Below are positions 13,101-23,131 of a stretch of DNA of 64,000 bases, one piece after another. The position numbers and the translations under genes were made by a program. Within the stretch, counting starts at the first letter, position 1. Every line of letters starts with the position of its first letter. Origin of the DNA: Astropecten irregularis (lineage: Eukaryota; Echinodermata; Asteroidea; Paxillosida; Astropectinidae); contig OZ020247.1 in the NCBI GenBank assembly GCA_963971285.1, positions 15,024,614 to 15,088,613 on the forward strand, read 5' to 3'. Below the pieces are notes generated by a model, which did no database searches, was not told where the DNA came from, and was given only the letters and a program-made list of their open reading frames with translations.

Positions 13101-15126
13101 ACCTACCGTTAAAATATTTCCGCCTGGAATTGTGTTTTTATCCAGAAATTAGTAAAACAACGACCGAAAATCTTTTTGATGTTTTTGCCCATGATTCTGT
13201 ACTTCTTTGACAAAAGCCTTTAACCTAATAAAATGTAATTTTTTTGAATACCGGCATAGAAAACAAACAAAAACAATTTAAAAACTCTTAATAATTATGT
13301 TTCACACATTGTTAAAATAATCAATCAACAAAATTACATTTTTCTTTCTTTAAAATGTGGTTCTTTTGGAATTACCGGTATATTGGCAGTCTCCATATTC
13401 ATCACTTCCGTCTTCGCAGTCGTAATGCCAGTCGCAATGTAGGGTGTCATCGATGCACTTGCCGTTATCACAGGGTAACTTGCCCAGTCCACAGCGTTTG
13501 TCGGCTTTCAAGTTATCTAAGACTAGGGACATCGAGACACAGGTTCGTCTTAATTTAAATGTACAGTATATACAGGATTGGTAACATATTCCCAAACATA
13601 AATGTTCACAGATTTACGTATAACTTTCAGGATATGAAGATAGTGCTGGTATGAATATACTGTTAAAATAGTTACGGCTGAATTGATGAATTTATTCAGA
13701 AATTAGTGAAACAAAGACTGAAGACAGTTTTGATCTCGGAGTAAGATCAAAACCATTCTTTTTGTTTTCAGAAATATTGAGTCGATTTTTGCTGTTTTCT
13801 CGTGACTCAAACGTCCGATTGAGCTCATATTTTCAAAGGTTTATTATTTCATGTACATGTTTGAACAAAACCATTCTAAAAGAGAAACTGAGTCGGTTTA
13901 CAGTAGCTATTTTCTCTTACCAATTAGATGTCCGATTGAGCTCAAATGTTCCACAGGCTTATGGATAAGACAAAGTGTCAGTGCTGCTCTGTTATTTTTA
14001 CCAATCATGTGTTTATAACTTCCGGAATGTCCAACCTAAACATTTCTAGCATACTTATTCAAAACAATGGCGATTCATTTCCAATAACAATATGCCTACG
14101 TTCTTATTTATAGAAAGTCTTCAAGTTGGTTCGGACAACTTTCAAAGTGACTCAGAAAAAAAAAAATTTGGCGAGAACCAACAAAAATGCAGGCGGAATT
14201 ATCAATTAAACTAATGCTTCTGAACTCGATTCTCATCTTGTTCTTGGTTCAAAATAAGTGGGAAAAATATTACTTTTAATACGAGTATAAGGAAAATGTA
14301 AATTCCTTTTTAACTCATCAGATCACAATCAATAAGTAGACCCGAAGTGGAAGAAGAGCCGGGGTTAGTGTCTTTTACGCCACCCGTTATTATTTTCAGT
14401 ATTTATTTAGCTTCTACTGTTCCAAAATAAGATTTGTTACTTAAAAGCAAATATTCACGGGTCCTGTAAACCCTAAAATGACAATTATTTTCTAAAACTA
14501 TAATGAAGTTATACAGGAAAGCAACATTTTATATCTTCTACTTGCTGTTCCCAAAAGATATTTTTGACTTTCAGTTTCAGCAAATGTTCCTGAGTCCTTA
14601 AAACCCTAGATTGAAGAAATTATGCCAACAAGTAGAAAGCTAATCACATAGGTGCAATCAGTGGCGTCACCAGACTTTTGAGTCTGGGGGGGCACAAGGG
14701 GGGCACTAGCAATTGTTGGGGGGGCAAACGTTTTATATACTATATTTTTTTTTCACCAACCCAAATTTCAAATGGGGGGGCACGAGGGGGGGGGGCACAA
14801 GGTTTTCCAGGGGGGGCACGTGCCCCCCCTGGCCCCCCCTTGGCGACGCCACTGGGTGCAATGCACATAACCCCCATCGCTCTGTCCCATCAGGCACCAA
14901 CCTATACACCTACATTAATATGCTCAACGTAAGGCGAACACACCCTTCCAGGGCGACAATTTTATCAGTTGCATTAAAACAGAATCAGTCTTCATACCCA
15001 CCTACCTGTTACATTAAACACTGGAGAAGACTGTACCAGAGTTCTCAACTGAGCAAATAACACCAAAAAGACAAATTTCCTCTGCAGAATCTGTGCGTGA
15101 GAGCTGCAACAGTAAGCGGCCATCAT
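4191..15126 (-). CDS. Secreted mosaic serine protease: five LDLa, TSP1, trypsin
   Basis: Extracellular trypsin-like protease, 574 residues, from 11 exons: 15006-15126, 13376-13516, 12412-12513, 11705-11839, 10880-10990, 9612-9731, 8279-8467, 7447-7651, 5849-6114, 5100-5248, 4191-4376. Every junction is GT-AG and in phase. Exon 1 gives a signal peptide ([10 protein letters not shown] core). Exons 2-6 each encode one LDLa module with phase 1-1 ends; the second lacks Cys1 and Cys3. Exon 7 is a TSP type 1 repeat ([12 protein letters not shown]). Exons 8-11 form the S1 domain: activation site KR-IVGG (cut after about residue 323), TAAHC (His369), HHDMAML (Asp420), GDSGGPL (Ser516), and specificity-pocket Asp510, which predicts cleavage after Arg/Lys. 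A pre-domain Cys could tether the light chain. The architecture resembles corin/enteropeptidase-type proteases, but I see no transmembrane segment. Substrate unknown. Two in-frame ATGs (15126, 15123) are possible starts. The introns hold many MITEs. Confidence 0.93.
4505..4983. repeat. Nested cluster: H foldback interrupted by two elements
   Basis: The family H termini (4505 side and GTGAAATAGACCCC at about 4970-4983) are split. Inside lies a family T MITE at 4543-4707 (TAGGGCTCCGCGCTC ... GAGCACGGAGCCCTA). It is followed by another inverted-repeat stretch at about 4706-4892, whose ends read TAGAGGTTATTCA and TGAATACCCTCTA. Lies in the protease intron between exons 10 and 11. Confidence 0.75.
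5457..5655 (+). repeat. tRNA-derived SINE, copy 1
   Basis: A tRNA-like core at 5549-5621 has an A box (TAGCTCAGTTGGTAAGAGC), a B box (GGTTCAAATCC) and complementary 7-bp acceptor arms (GGCTGGA / TCCAGTC). The flanks are shared with copies at 7018-7205 and 61495-61672: upstream 'caaacgaacaaagataattg', downstream 'caatttttcT ttgttcac'. The anticodon loop lacks the universal U33, so it is a SINE head rather than a working tRNA. In the protease intron. Confidence 0.8.
6179..6367. repeat. MITE family R (shortened copy)
   Basis: Interior 'tattttgatacccgttattt' and termini GGGCATTTTCGAAA / TTCGAAAAGGCCC match the family at 1323 and 38938. In the protease intron between exons 8 and 9. Confidence 0.75.
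7018..7205 (+). repeat. tRNA-derived SINE, copy 2
   Basis: The tRNA-like core at 7108-7181 has the same acceptor pairing, a decayed A box (CGGCTCAGTAGGAAGAG) and a B box AGTTCGAATCC, with the same flanks as copies 1 and 3. A fragment of the 3' flank recurs near 6855-6885. Confidence 0.75.
7282..7402. repeat. Small MITE with GGGCCTGTTTGTTT ends
   Basis: About 120-bp element rich in GGATCC words. Its left end is AGGGCCTGTTTGTTT and its right end is a degraded complement. It is homologous to the better preserved copy at 7951-8065; a solo end (AACAAACAGGCCCT) is at about 6826-6840. Confidence 0.65.
7951..8065. repeat. Small MITE with GGGCCTGTTTGTTT ends
   Basis: 115-bp element starting GGGCCTGTTTGTTT and ending AAAGAAACAGGCCCT, with 'gctaaaatgggatccgcatc' inside as at 7350. 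Lies in the protease intron between exons 7 and 8. Confidence 0.75.
8538..9240. repeat. Foldback element with amplified right arm
   Basis: The left part (8538-8590) is the reverse complement of a unit containing 'cctttgagaaagat' and 'caggccctcctaac'. To its right that unit is repeated about ten times (spacing about 60-85 bp) up to about 9230. A single-unit version of the same element is at 49050-49168 with the same right flank ('gcagcagtttt'). In the protease intron between exons 6 and 7. Confidence 0.8.
9350..9590. repeat. MITE family Q fragment
   Basis: Matches family Q interiors ('acagggtataaagatg', 'gtgggcaccatatgggactg', 'ttcacagatgactgtatct'). The defining CTTTGG termini are missing, so this is a truncated copy. 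It abuts protease exon 6. Confidence 0.65.
9992..10210. repeat. Inverted-repeat element with TTAAGCA ends
   Basis: Left end AGCTGCTTAAGCACAAAATT and right end AATTTTGGTGCTTAAGCAGCT are near-perfect inverted repeats about 30 bp long that enclose about 160 bp without coding. A MITE in the intron between protease exons 5 and 6. Confidence 0.8.
10768..10837. repeat. G/C-run element remnant
   Basis: Runs of 7 G and 6-11 C and a terminal GCGCCACTG link it to the longer element at 14659-14854. About 43 bp downstream of protease exon 5 in transcript terms, inside the intron. Confidence 0.5.
11255..11435. repeat. MITE family Q fragment
   Basis: Carries 'gtgggcaccgtatgggactg', 'cacagatgactgttactgta' and the terminal 'aaccaaagtatgat', matching the right half of family Q. 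The left half is missing. Confidence 0.6.
13006..13230. repeat. MITE family Q/P hybrid fragment
   Basis: The left end 'gtagtatcatactttggtaagaaacc' is family Q. The interior 'acgtataactttcagggtatgaagatgg' is shared with family P. The copy is truncated near 13230. Confidence 0.6.
13556..14040. repeat. MITE family P (degenerate)
   Basis: Begins with a TACAGGATTGGTAACAT-like end and runs through the family P interior to ACCAATCATGTGT near 14010. It has internal duplication of the 'cgattgagctcaaa' segment. Between protease exons 1 and 2. Confidence 0.65.
14659..14854. repeat. Inverted-repeat element, CAGTGGCGTC ends, G-rich
   Basis: Ends CAGTGGCGTC and GACGCCACTG are perfect 10-bp inverted repeats. 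Inside are five or more runs of 6-10 G on the left and C runs on the right, so either strand could form quadruplexes. A related remnant is at 10768. No coding sequence. Confidence 0.75.
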
Positions 15127-16169
15127 TACTGTTGGATCAGTGATGTAGGCGGACCAGAAAAAGAAGAATTGGCCTTAAATTTATGCAAATTGACGCCGCG
15201 GTCCTGCGGTAAATGTTTTCTTTTTTGTGGATTGCCGGCGTGTAAACAGAAGGAATGTAGGATATGCACAGTAACATAATGGGCTGCATCGCAGTAATGG
15301 TTTTTAACTGGCACGTTCTTGAGTAAAATTCAGTGCCGGTGGATCTAAGTTGGGAACTTGATTGAAAAAGTGCACGCAAGCGATGAAAAAACTCGCCGAT
15401 TTCTATACCCGATGAGATTCTTCTTTTCTTTCTACAATTGACATGATCAAATTTGCCTAGAATCGCAATAAAGGATTCAAGAACTTTCTGTTGAGGTGTT
15501 CCATCTAAAGATAGACCCCCAGTGCTTCGCAATTACCGAGCCTACTTCTTCTGACTCGAGTTGTCAGGCAACTAAATGCAGACTCCCAGCTTCACAAAAT
15601 TTCCTTTTTAGTCGAAAAAGAACAGGTGAAAAACACTAAAACATATCTTATTCATGTTTATCTGTTTGTCTTTGTTTGTCTTTTCTCCTAAATGTTGTCA
15701 TCTGTTGATGAGAAATGAATATGTATAGTCGGTCACATTTTAATCGCCGACGTTGTTGCTTGAATTTTAAATTAGCCTGCCCCTCCCCCATTACAAAAGT
15801 CCCCTCCCACACTCAACACCGAAACTAACGCGACTAACTTCTACCGTCTTAAAGAATTAAACAAAACTGGAACTGTTTTGAGTAAAGAGCGACACAGCAT
15901 TTTGTAGCTATGATATCTCAATTGTAGCATACATCATAAGTCTATATCCATAAGTTAACTGGAATGAGCTCTGCAAACTGATGGATGACCAAAATTATTG
16001 ACAATAAGTCGATCTACATTTTATCTTTGTGTGTCCGATGTCAGTTATCTGTCTAAGTCTTTGTCAAACAAGCCAGGGCGATGACCTCACAAAAATGACG
16101 AAGTTCGATTTATTGCATAAACCGCATTGCATTGTATAATAATGTAATCTTTAAATCTTCTGTTACTGC
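15127..16169. promoter_or_regulatory. Divergent spacer, protease and cyclase-like gene
   Basis: About 1 kb between the protease start (-) and the tocopherol-cyclase-like start (+), so it must hold promoter or 5' UTR sequence for one or both. No clear TATA box, CpG island or repeat was recognised. Open frames on the minus strand at 15137-15532 have no supporting features. Confidence 0.4.
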
Positions 16170-17654
16170 ATGCATAGTCATCCATTTCATCGCATGATGT
16201 TGGCCAACATGGCGCGTGCCTCACCAAAACTCGCCGTCATCTTGCTGGCAACGACGGCGGCTGTCCAGCTTGCACTGGCCAATCAATACGATCCCCACGC
16301 GTACCCGACTCGAGGGCCGTTCGTGGAGGGATGGTACGCCCGTATAAGCGACGCATCCTCCCCGCACTCATTCGGCGTCCTCTTCGGTCGTGTCCTGCCT
16401 GCACCGTCGGAGGTACCAGGTTCGGATGCCCCTCTGGCGTACATAGCCGTCATCCGCAGCGACGGTGCCTCGACTCCTTTCGTCGTAGCCGAGGCATACC
16501 CAGATCCGGACGACATCTCTGTGACAGTGGGCGGCGGCCGGCCGGTGACGGAGAACCCGGACGACAGGAGTCCGGCGAGCTTCACTTGGGCGGCTGCCCC
16601 TTACGGATCTTTCGCCGTGACGCCGGATTCCACGGTCTTCAACTTCACGATAGGAGACAAAAGCCTGTCAGGAAACTTTGGTCCGCCTGTGCCATGGGGT
16701 CCGGAAGGAAAAGGTAATTGTATTAGGACCATGGTCATTTAAGGATCGGGTTAGTGTCAAAATATTAATGAGCCTTGTCTAGTAAACTAAACAGACCTGA
16801 CTTGTATACATTATTAACTTTATGTTTAAATGTTCTCTAAATAAATTTAATTAATGTTAGTTGCAGCTCGATCATGGCATGTGTATTCGAGGAGAAATGG
16901 TCATGTGTAGGTGATGTTTATTTCTGAAACTACCTCCGTTCAACCATGTATTGTATGATTTATTATTGTACACGAATTTCATTTTTTGTCTGCAGGACCA
17001 GAAGGCTGGCTGAGCAATCTGCCCTTTGTTCCACTCCACTGGTTCGTGTACAGCCTCGCTACTGTCGGCAACTACACATGGACCAATCGTGAGACCGGCC
17101 TCCGTATCAGTGGCAACGGCAGCATGCACCAAGAGAAGAACTGGGGAGACGGCTTCCCTCCTTCTTGGATATGGATGCAGGGCGTCACCAACTTCTCCTA
17201 CCCGGACCCCTCCTCCTCCAGCGGCTCGGCTGCCTTCGCCGGCACATTCGGCAAGCTCTCATTCGGCGGTTTGCTGATACCGGCCCATCTGTTCGGCTAC
17301 AGGAACTTCGACACCGGCCTCGAGTTGGACTTCAGACCGGACAATTCGTTCGTTCGCATCACTGCAGCTGACGGGTGCGCGGGCGAAGCGAGCATCGAGG
17401 TGGTGTCGCCACTGCACAAGTTGACTCTGAAAGCCAGGGCGCCGCCCGCGACCCTGCAGCACTGTCTCCGTGGACCGACCCAGCATGGTTTCCAGGAGGT
17501 GCTTGTCGAGAGTTACGTTGCAAAGGTCGACATCTCCGTCTACCGGAGAAGCTTCTTTGGTTATCAGTTGATAGAAACTAAATCCTTTCAAGGTGCAGCC
17601 CTGGAGTTTGGAGGAGGGGACCTGTGCCCACAGAATCCTTGCACAACGGACTAG
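16170..17654 (+). CDS. Secreted tocopherol-cyclase-like protein
   Basis: Two exons, 16170-16713 and 16996-17654, joined in phase 1 (G|GA), up to 400 residues. Candidate starts are at residues 1, 9, 10 and 14; the later ones sit directly before a strong signal peptide (LAVILLATTAAVQLALA), so secretion is predicted. Family evidence is the block HQEKNWGDGFPPSWIWMQG, which parallels the EKNWG..FP..W.W.Q signature of plant tocopherol cyclase (VTE1) and its bacterial relatives. An N-terminal GPFVEGWYARI segment, typical of that lipocalin-like fold, also fits. Plant VTE1 closes the chromanol ring of vitamin E. Animals do not make vitamin E, so the substrate here is unknown. Four C-terminal cysteines suit an extracellular protein. 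The exons are clearly more GC- and CpG-rich than neighbouring DNA. A polyA signal is at 17699. Confidence 0.75.
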
Positions 17655-17698
17655 TCTTGTTGTTTGGCATTCAATTATTGCAATCATGTAAAAATCCA

Positions 17699-17704
17699 AA
17701 TAAA
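17699..17704 (+). terminator. Polyadenylation signal, cyclase-like gene
   Basis: AATAAA 45 bp after the stop codon, giving a very short 3' UTR that ends before the family P MITE at 17758. Confidence 0.65.
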
Positions 17705-17757
17705 AATAATCAGCACTGGTCAAGGAAACATTGTGTTTCATTAATCATCTACATTCT

Positions 17758-18139
17758 TAAAGGTAAAGTACAGGATTGGTAACATAATAAACATACCCAG
17801 ACATAAATTTTCACAAATTTACGTATAACTATGAAGGGTATTAAAAACATTTCGCCCGAAATGGTGTATTTATCCAGAAATTAGTCAAACAAAGACCGAA
17901 AACATCAGTTTTGATCTCGGGGTTAAATAAAACTACCTTTCTTCATCTTTTGTAAGAAAAATTAAAGCAGGTTTTCGCTATTTTCTCGTGACTCAGATGT
18001 CCGATATTTTAATGTAGCTCTATGGATTGAACTCAAATTTTCACAGGCTGATAATTTCATGTAGGACTATGATACTGGAATAGATAAAGTTATGTGAGTG
18101 CTGCTCTGTGACCATTACCAATCATGTATTATACCTTTG
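17758..18139. repeat. MITE family P
   Basis: Full-length copy with TTAAAGGTAAAGTACAGG and CATGTATTATACCTTTGA ends, immediately after the cyclase-like gene. Confidence 0.85.
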
Positions 18140-19883
18140 ACATCACTTGCTGTTGACATGCAATGATTGCAATCAAGTAAAACATTCCGAATAAAATATA
18201 CCAGTAATGGTAAAGGAAACATTATTGCATTTCATAGTCATCTACATTTTGAATTTAAATTAAAATCTTCAAAAAGAATAAAAGACAATGTATTTTGGGT
18301 CATCAGACATGGAACACAGCAAGTACTGATTGCATATTGCCTCGTGACATGGGCCTATATAAGAACTGTTTGTTTTTTACAATCATGCATATTGGGGGGT
18401 CCCGATCTGTGTCGGTCATTCCCGGCTGCGTTGGTTTGTATCATGGACCCGAGTAGATATCATTTAACTTGTAGGAATAATAACCCGGTAGAGAAAATTC
18501 CACCGAACGGTGAACTTGATTAGACTCGTGTACGCCCACGTAGCCTTTTCCAAACACTGAAACAATAATCATTTCCTTGCAGGTGCAATGCAAGCAAAGA
18601 GTATTGTTTTTAAAGGCCACATGATCAGTCACATTGCATGTCACAACCAGGAGCGTCAGTGGCCACAACGGAAGTTGGTCAAACCGTTTCAACTCACAGA
18701 CTACTGCCTACTGGCATAATTCTATTATTTATGATTAATGAACCTAAGATATCAAACATCATTGGTGTGCTGACTGAACCGACTGAGTTAAGATAGTAAA
18801 CCTAATACAGAGGGGGAAACGGAGACCTGAGAGTTTTGGAAATGTACAAAAAGGAACATCCTAGTACTCGTTTGCGAGAAGCTTGTTTTGGCACAGTTCT
18901 GAAAGTTGCATCATATCATTCAAGAACGATTAATTTCAGCTCACCTTTTCTTGGTCTCATCACCGTTTCCCAAAAGTCACGTGCAGCTGTGTCCCTTAAA
19001 TCCAGAGATTTTGATACCACATTAATTCTTTCCTCCATCCATGGTGGTACGTCGAACAAACAAAATTGCCGCTCAAAAAAATGTTACTTTTAGGAAGTAT
19101 TTGAATAGCGCCCTCTACCAACCATTTATGCGGTGTCTTGTTTCCAGACGTGTCGTATGTATTCTGAGTCCATTTTGCAGTGGTACCTAGCTAATGGGAT
19201 CTTGCAGCAGTTTTGCACAGAGATTTCGGAGGATTGACCGGAAAATGTCGCCTAGACATTCGCTTTGCTGCATCTGCAAGCTGAGTTTTTGTCGGATTTG
19301 TTGGTGAGTTAAGACTTAGTTTTGTTGATAGGAATACGAGAGTGGAAACTTCAACTGAAAATTCTTTGAAAAACGTATTTGAGCCTAGTATTTTAAATCC
19401 AAGGTTGTTCTTTCCTTCCTCCATGGGCCTACTCACTCACGGCGAGAGTCGGTGTTACTTTGGCGTTTGCTATTCATCATGTGTATGAAACTATGACTAG
19501 AGTATGACTATGATGTAATGTCTAATGTCTATAAGTATAATGGGGATTGTGATAAGACGGGTCCCAAAACTGTAAGGAAAGAAAAACTACTTTTTAAAAA
19601 GTAACTTACCAAAATATACCTTCCTGGTGTCCTCTTCTACATTAGCAAGGTTAAATTTGTGGAATGAGGGCAGGGCTTTGATTTTCGAGGGAAATTATGG
19701 GGTAAAAACGGTAACGAAGATGTAACCATGATTTCACGGCCGCACAGACGGCCACAGCCGAGAAAAGTCTGGTTTCCACACTGATCATATTTTGAGGACT
19801 CTTTTCCTCTTTGGGTCTGGGCACTAAATTTAAATAATATTATAGTATTTAGTAAACCTACGGCTAAGTAAGTTCACTTAAAC
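18140..19883. other. Gene-free spacer
   Basis: AT-rich spacer between the cyclase-like gene and MUL1. No exon, RNA gene or repeat family was recognised. Short open frames on both strands look random. Confidence 0.5.
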
Positions 19884-20228
19884 TTAAAGGCACAGTACAG
19901 GATTGGTAACATACCCTAACAGAAATGTTCACAGCTTTAAGTATAACTTTCAGGATATGTGCTGGTGGTAGAAACATTCTGTATTTATCCAGTATAAGTT
20001 GAACAAAGACCGAAAAACAGTTTTGATCTCGGGGTAAGATAAAAACCATTCTTTGTTTTATATTAAGAAAAATTGGGTCGGGGTTTTGCTATATTTTCGT
20101 AACTCAGCTGTCCGATTGAGCTTGCATTTTCACAGGTTTATTGTTCCATGTACATGTTTGATGAAACAAAGTGTGAGTGCTGTTCTGTGACCTTTTTTTT
20201 TTAACCAATCATGTATTATACCTTTAAA
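19884..20228. repeat. MITE family P
   Basis: Ends CTTAAAGGCACAGTACAGG and CATGTATTATACCTTTAAAG with the standard interior. About 180 bp upstream of the MUL1 start codon, so it may lie in the promoter. Confidence 0.85.
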
Positions 20229-20410
20229 GTAAAGCCAAGACACACTTACTTTCAAGTTCTGGATCCAGAACTTAGTTGACAAATCTTCCTGTATCATATT
20301 AATTATTGTTCTTCCTTGACCCATCCTATAGAAGGACGCAACTCGCAACCAGCTCGGTCAGAGCGACTTCTGCGTAGGCCAACACTGAGTTTGTTTTCTG
20401 AGCAGTTGCC

Positions 20411-22560
20411 ATGGAGAATGTCCAGCTGGCTGTGATCGCTGGAAGTGCAGCAATAACCGGCCTCGTTGCATACGTCTGGAGAAAAGAAGAGAGATGCTTG
20501 AAATGCATCAAGGTACAGGATGGCAGTCAGTAGAGGATATTAAGCCAGTTTAGAATTTCTCATCATGCTCATAGCACAACTTTGCTTAGCAAGGACATTT
20601 TTTTGCTTAGCAAATTCTGATTCACCAACCAAAATCCACTTATAATATACATGTAGCTGTATATAGTGTTTGCAACTGGTTCCCGTGCAAGGTTTTGCTT
20701 TAGTGTTATAAAAGTTCTTCCTGGAATTGCGCCAAGAGCTTTGATGAGTTCTGAGATTCTATTTTGAGGTTTAAAAGTTTAAACGTTAACCGACAACTTC
20801 GTTTTTCTAAATATTAACGTGTTAATTAGCATGGAAGAAACTCTGATAGGCTATACCATTGGGAAATGGCCATGTGCACCACAGAGACCCCAATGGGCAT
20901 TGACAATTTGAAGGGGCACATAGGCAATGTTTAGGGGCACTGAGGCAATATTTGTTGCCTCCTTGATGCCCCTGCTTTGGTTTAGCAGATGTCCACAACA
21001 GCACAAGATGTCCCGAGTCCTAGAGTTTACCAAGGGGCTTGCTTAGAAGTTAGAAGGGCTTGAGTATTAACCTGATGATTTCCTTAATAATGTTTCATTT
21101 GTCTTGTAGGATGCGCCGCACTTGACCATCAACTCCGACCTGGAAACCATTGTGAGAGAGGCACCTGAGAGCACCATCCCATATGCAGTCATTGAGGGCA
21201 GTGTGAAAGCCATCGGAAAACCACTGACGAGCGAGAACGCACAGAGCATTGTGGGAGTCCTACAGAAACTGATATGCAAAGAACACAAGACATACTGGAG
21301 TGGTAGCACACGTCTATGGTAAGGTTGCATGTAATTGTAATATGTAATAAGTAATTCAACATGCAAAATGAATTCTAAGTTCAGTGAGAAGCATGCGATC
21401 AATCTATGTGTAAAACCCATCATCATCAATCTTATTTACACTGCAAATGTTGATTGATTTTGATGGATGCAGGACAACACAGCCAAATAAAAGTCAACTA
21501 ACTTTTTGTAGGTGGTTATTACTGGCCCATCTTGGGGCAAGCCTTGTGCCAATGTGCTATGGAGGTGTGGCACAGTGTTGGAATTTAGCAGACTCAGGAA
21601 CATTTGTAGGCAAATTGCTGATTGGGGTCGAGAAAATATTTGGCTGCTATTTTCAATATCCTAGAACTAAGCACTGGTAATTCAATATGAATGGTCTGTT
21701 GCACAGGTTGATTTTTTTGCATGCCTGGAGGTTCTGTAGCAAGTAGGATGGTAATCTGATGTATGCTCTGTTTTGGCCTGTGTAGATGTTGGAATGTAAT
21801 ACAGTATTTCAATTCTCAAATGATGCTTTGTTTAATTTTCAGGCATGATACTACTCGGCTGATAAGAAATGTCACCCATTCCGTTCCCTTCGTCTTAAAC
21901 GACAACCGTGCCAGCGTTAAGGTCGATGACCCCCTGTCCTCTAGCTTTGAAATCCCCATCGTTCACGACTCCTTTGAGCCGTCATCAACATCACTAGGGG
22001 AGCACATCGTCAGCTGGGCCAGCGGGGAGAAGACCAAGGGCTTCGAGACTGTGGAGAGAATGCTGTCGGAGGGCACGGTCCTGACGGGCATCGGTATGAT
22101 CTCCACGTCCACCGGTACCCTGATGCTCGGTCCTCCAACGGGATCTGATAGGAGGTACATCCTGAGCGATGCTGGATTCACCGGGATCGTGCGGGATTTC
22201 CAGTCCAAGCTCAATCATCTCAGGCATTTTGCGTACATCAGCGGGTCCGTCACGGTCATCCTCTTGGCCGTCTGGGCCTACAGGCGGTACCGGAGGTACG
22301 CCGCCCGAATGGCCAGGGAGATGCAGGTGGAGAGAGTCCTGCAGACTCGAGCCGAGGACGGAGAGGAAGGAACCGACGTGGATCCGGGAATCAACGAGGA
22401 GAATGCATGCACGATATGTCTGACGAGTCGCAGGGACGTGGTGCTCTTAGAGTGTGGACACATCTGCACGTGTGCGCGGTGCGCAAGATTGCTCCAGCCG
22501 CCTCATTGCCCTATATGCAGACAACGTATTAAGCGGGTGGTACCCCTCTATCACTCCTAG
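20411..22560 (+). CDS. MUL1: Mitochondrial E3 ubiquitin/SUMO ligase MUL1 (MAPL)
   Basis: Outer-mitochondrial-membrane RING E3 ligase, known to act in mitochondrial dynamics, mitophagy and innate signalling. Exons 20411-20512 (phase 0 end), 21110-21318 and 21843-22560, all GT-AG, 342 residues against about 350 in human. Order: an N-terminal membrane segment (LAVIAGSAAITGLVAYVW), then a conserved BAM/GIDE domain in the intermembrane space (APESTIPYAVIEGSVKAIG, GTLMLGPPTG), then a second membrane segment (FAYISGSVTVILLAVWAY) followed by basic residues. A C-terminal C3HC4 RING finishes it: CTICLTSRRDVVLLECGH, then C-x-C-x2-C and CPICRQRI. The stop is at 22558-22560. Nothing is missing. The last 85 bases of coding sequence are duplicated at 27138. 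Confidence 0.96.
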
Positions 22561-22708
22561 TCCTAGATACACTTGATCTGGCACCAAAAATTGAGTGGAT
22601 AATTTGAAATAACAAATTCAAAGATATTATTAGGGGCCACTCAAAATGTTCAGTGTTTTTTAATTTCTACTTGTTTCCGAAATAGTGAGTGGGCGGGTCA
22701 AGGACTCA

Positions 22709-22714
22709 AATAAA
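22709..22714 (+). terminator. Polyadenylation signal, MUL1
   Basis: AATAAA about 150 bp after the MUL1 stop; a plausible 3' end. It is copied in the duplicate near 27371. Confidence 0.5.
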
Positions 22715-22965
22715 TTGTTCAAAGTAAATTGAAAATCAAAATTCACTTTTTATATTAAAATCCAGAATTTGTTCTGTGCAAAATCAATTCTTTAAAATTG
22801 AAATTGGGGATGGGTGGTTGGGTCAAACAAATTTGGAAAAAAAGTCGAAATTTAAAGACACATTTTGAGCGGCCCCTTGCCAAGAAAATATGCTTGAAAA
22901 GAGCTCTCCAACAATATTACAACACTTCGGGTGCTGTCGTCCTGTGTTTTGACCTATTAAGGCAA

Positions 22966-23131
22966 TAGGGCTCCGAGCTCGAGCTATTGATAGAATACGC
23001 CCTTTATATCGACAGCTATAGTTACCTGGATGTTCGGACAAATTTCACAACGTTTACTTGTAAGTTAATTGGGCAACATGCGACTTGTTTGTCCGAACAT
23101 CTGAATGTGATGTCACAAGTGCGGAACCCTA
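22966..23131. repeat. MITE family T (unit 1)
   Basis: About 165-bp element bounded by TAGGGCTCCGAGCTCGAG and GTGCGGAACCCTA inverted ends. Its interior ('gatgttcggacaaa' / 'tttgtccgaacatc') folds back on itself. Same family as 4543, 27601 and 52774. Confidence 0.85.

Noticed and set aside
15137-15532. 131-codon minus-strand frame upstream of the protease
   Set aside because: It overlaps the spacer, has no recognisable domain, and the signal-peptide exon at 15006-15126 explains the gene start without it.
21447-21680. Open frame in MUL1 intron 2
   Set aside because: It lies between two MUL1 exons that join in phase and has no similarity to a known protein.
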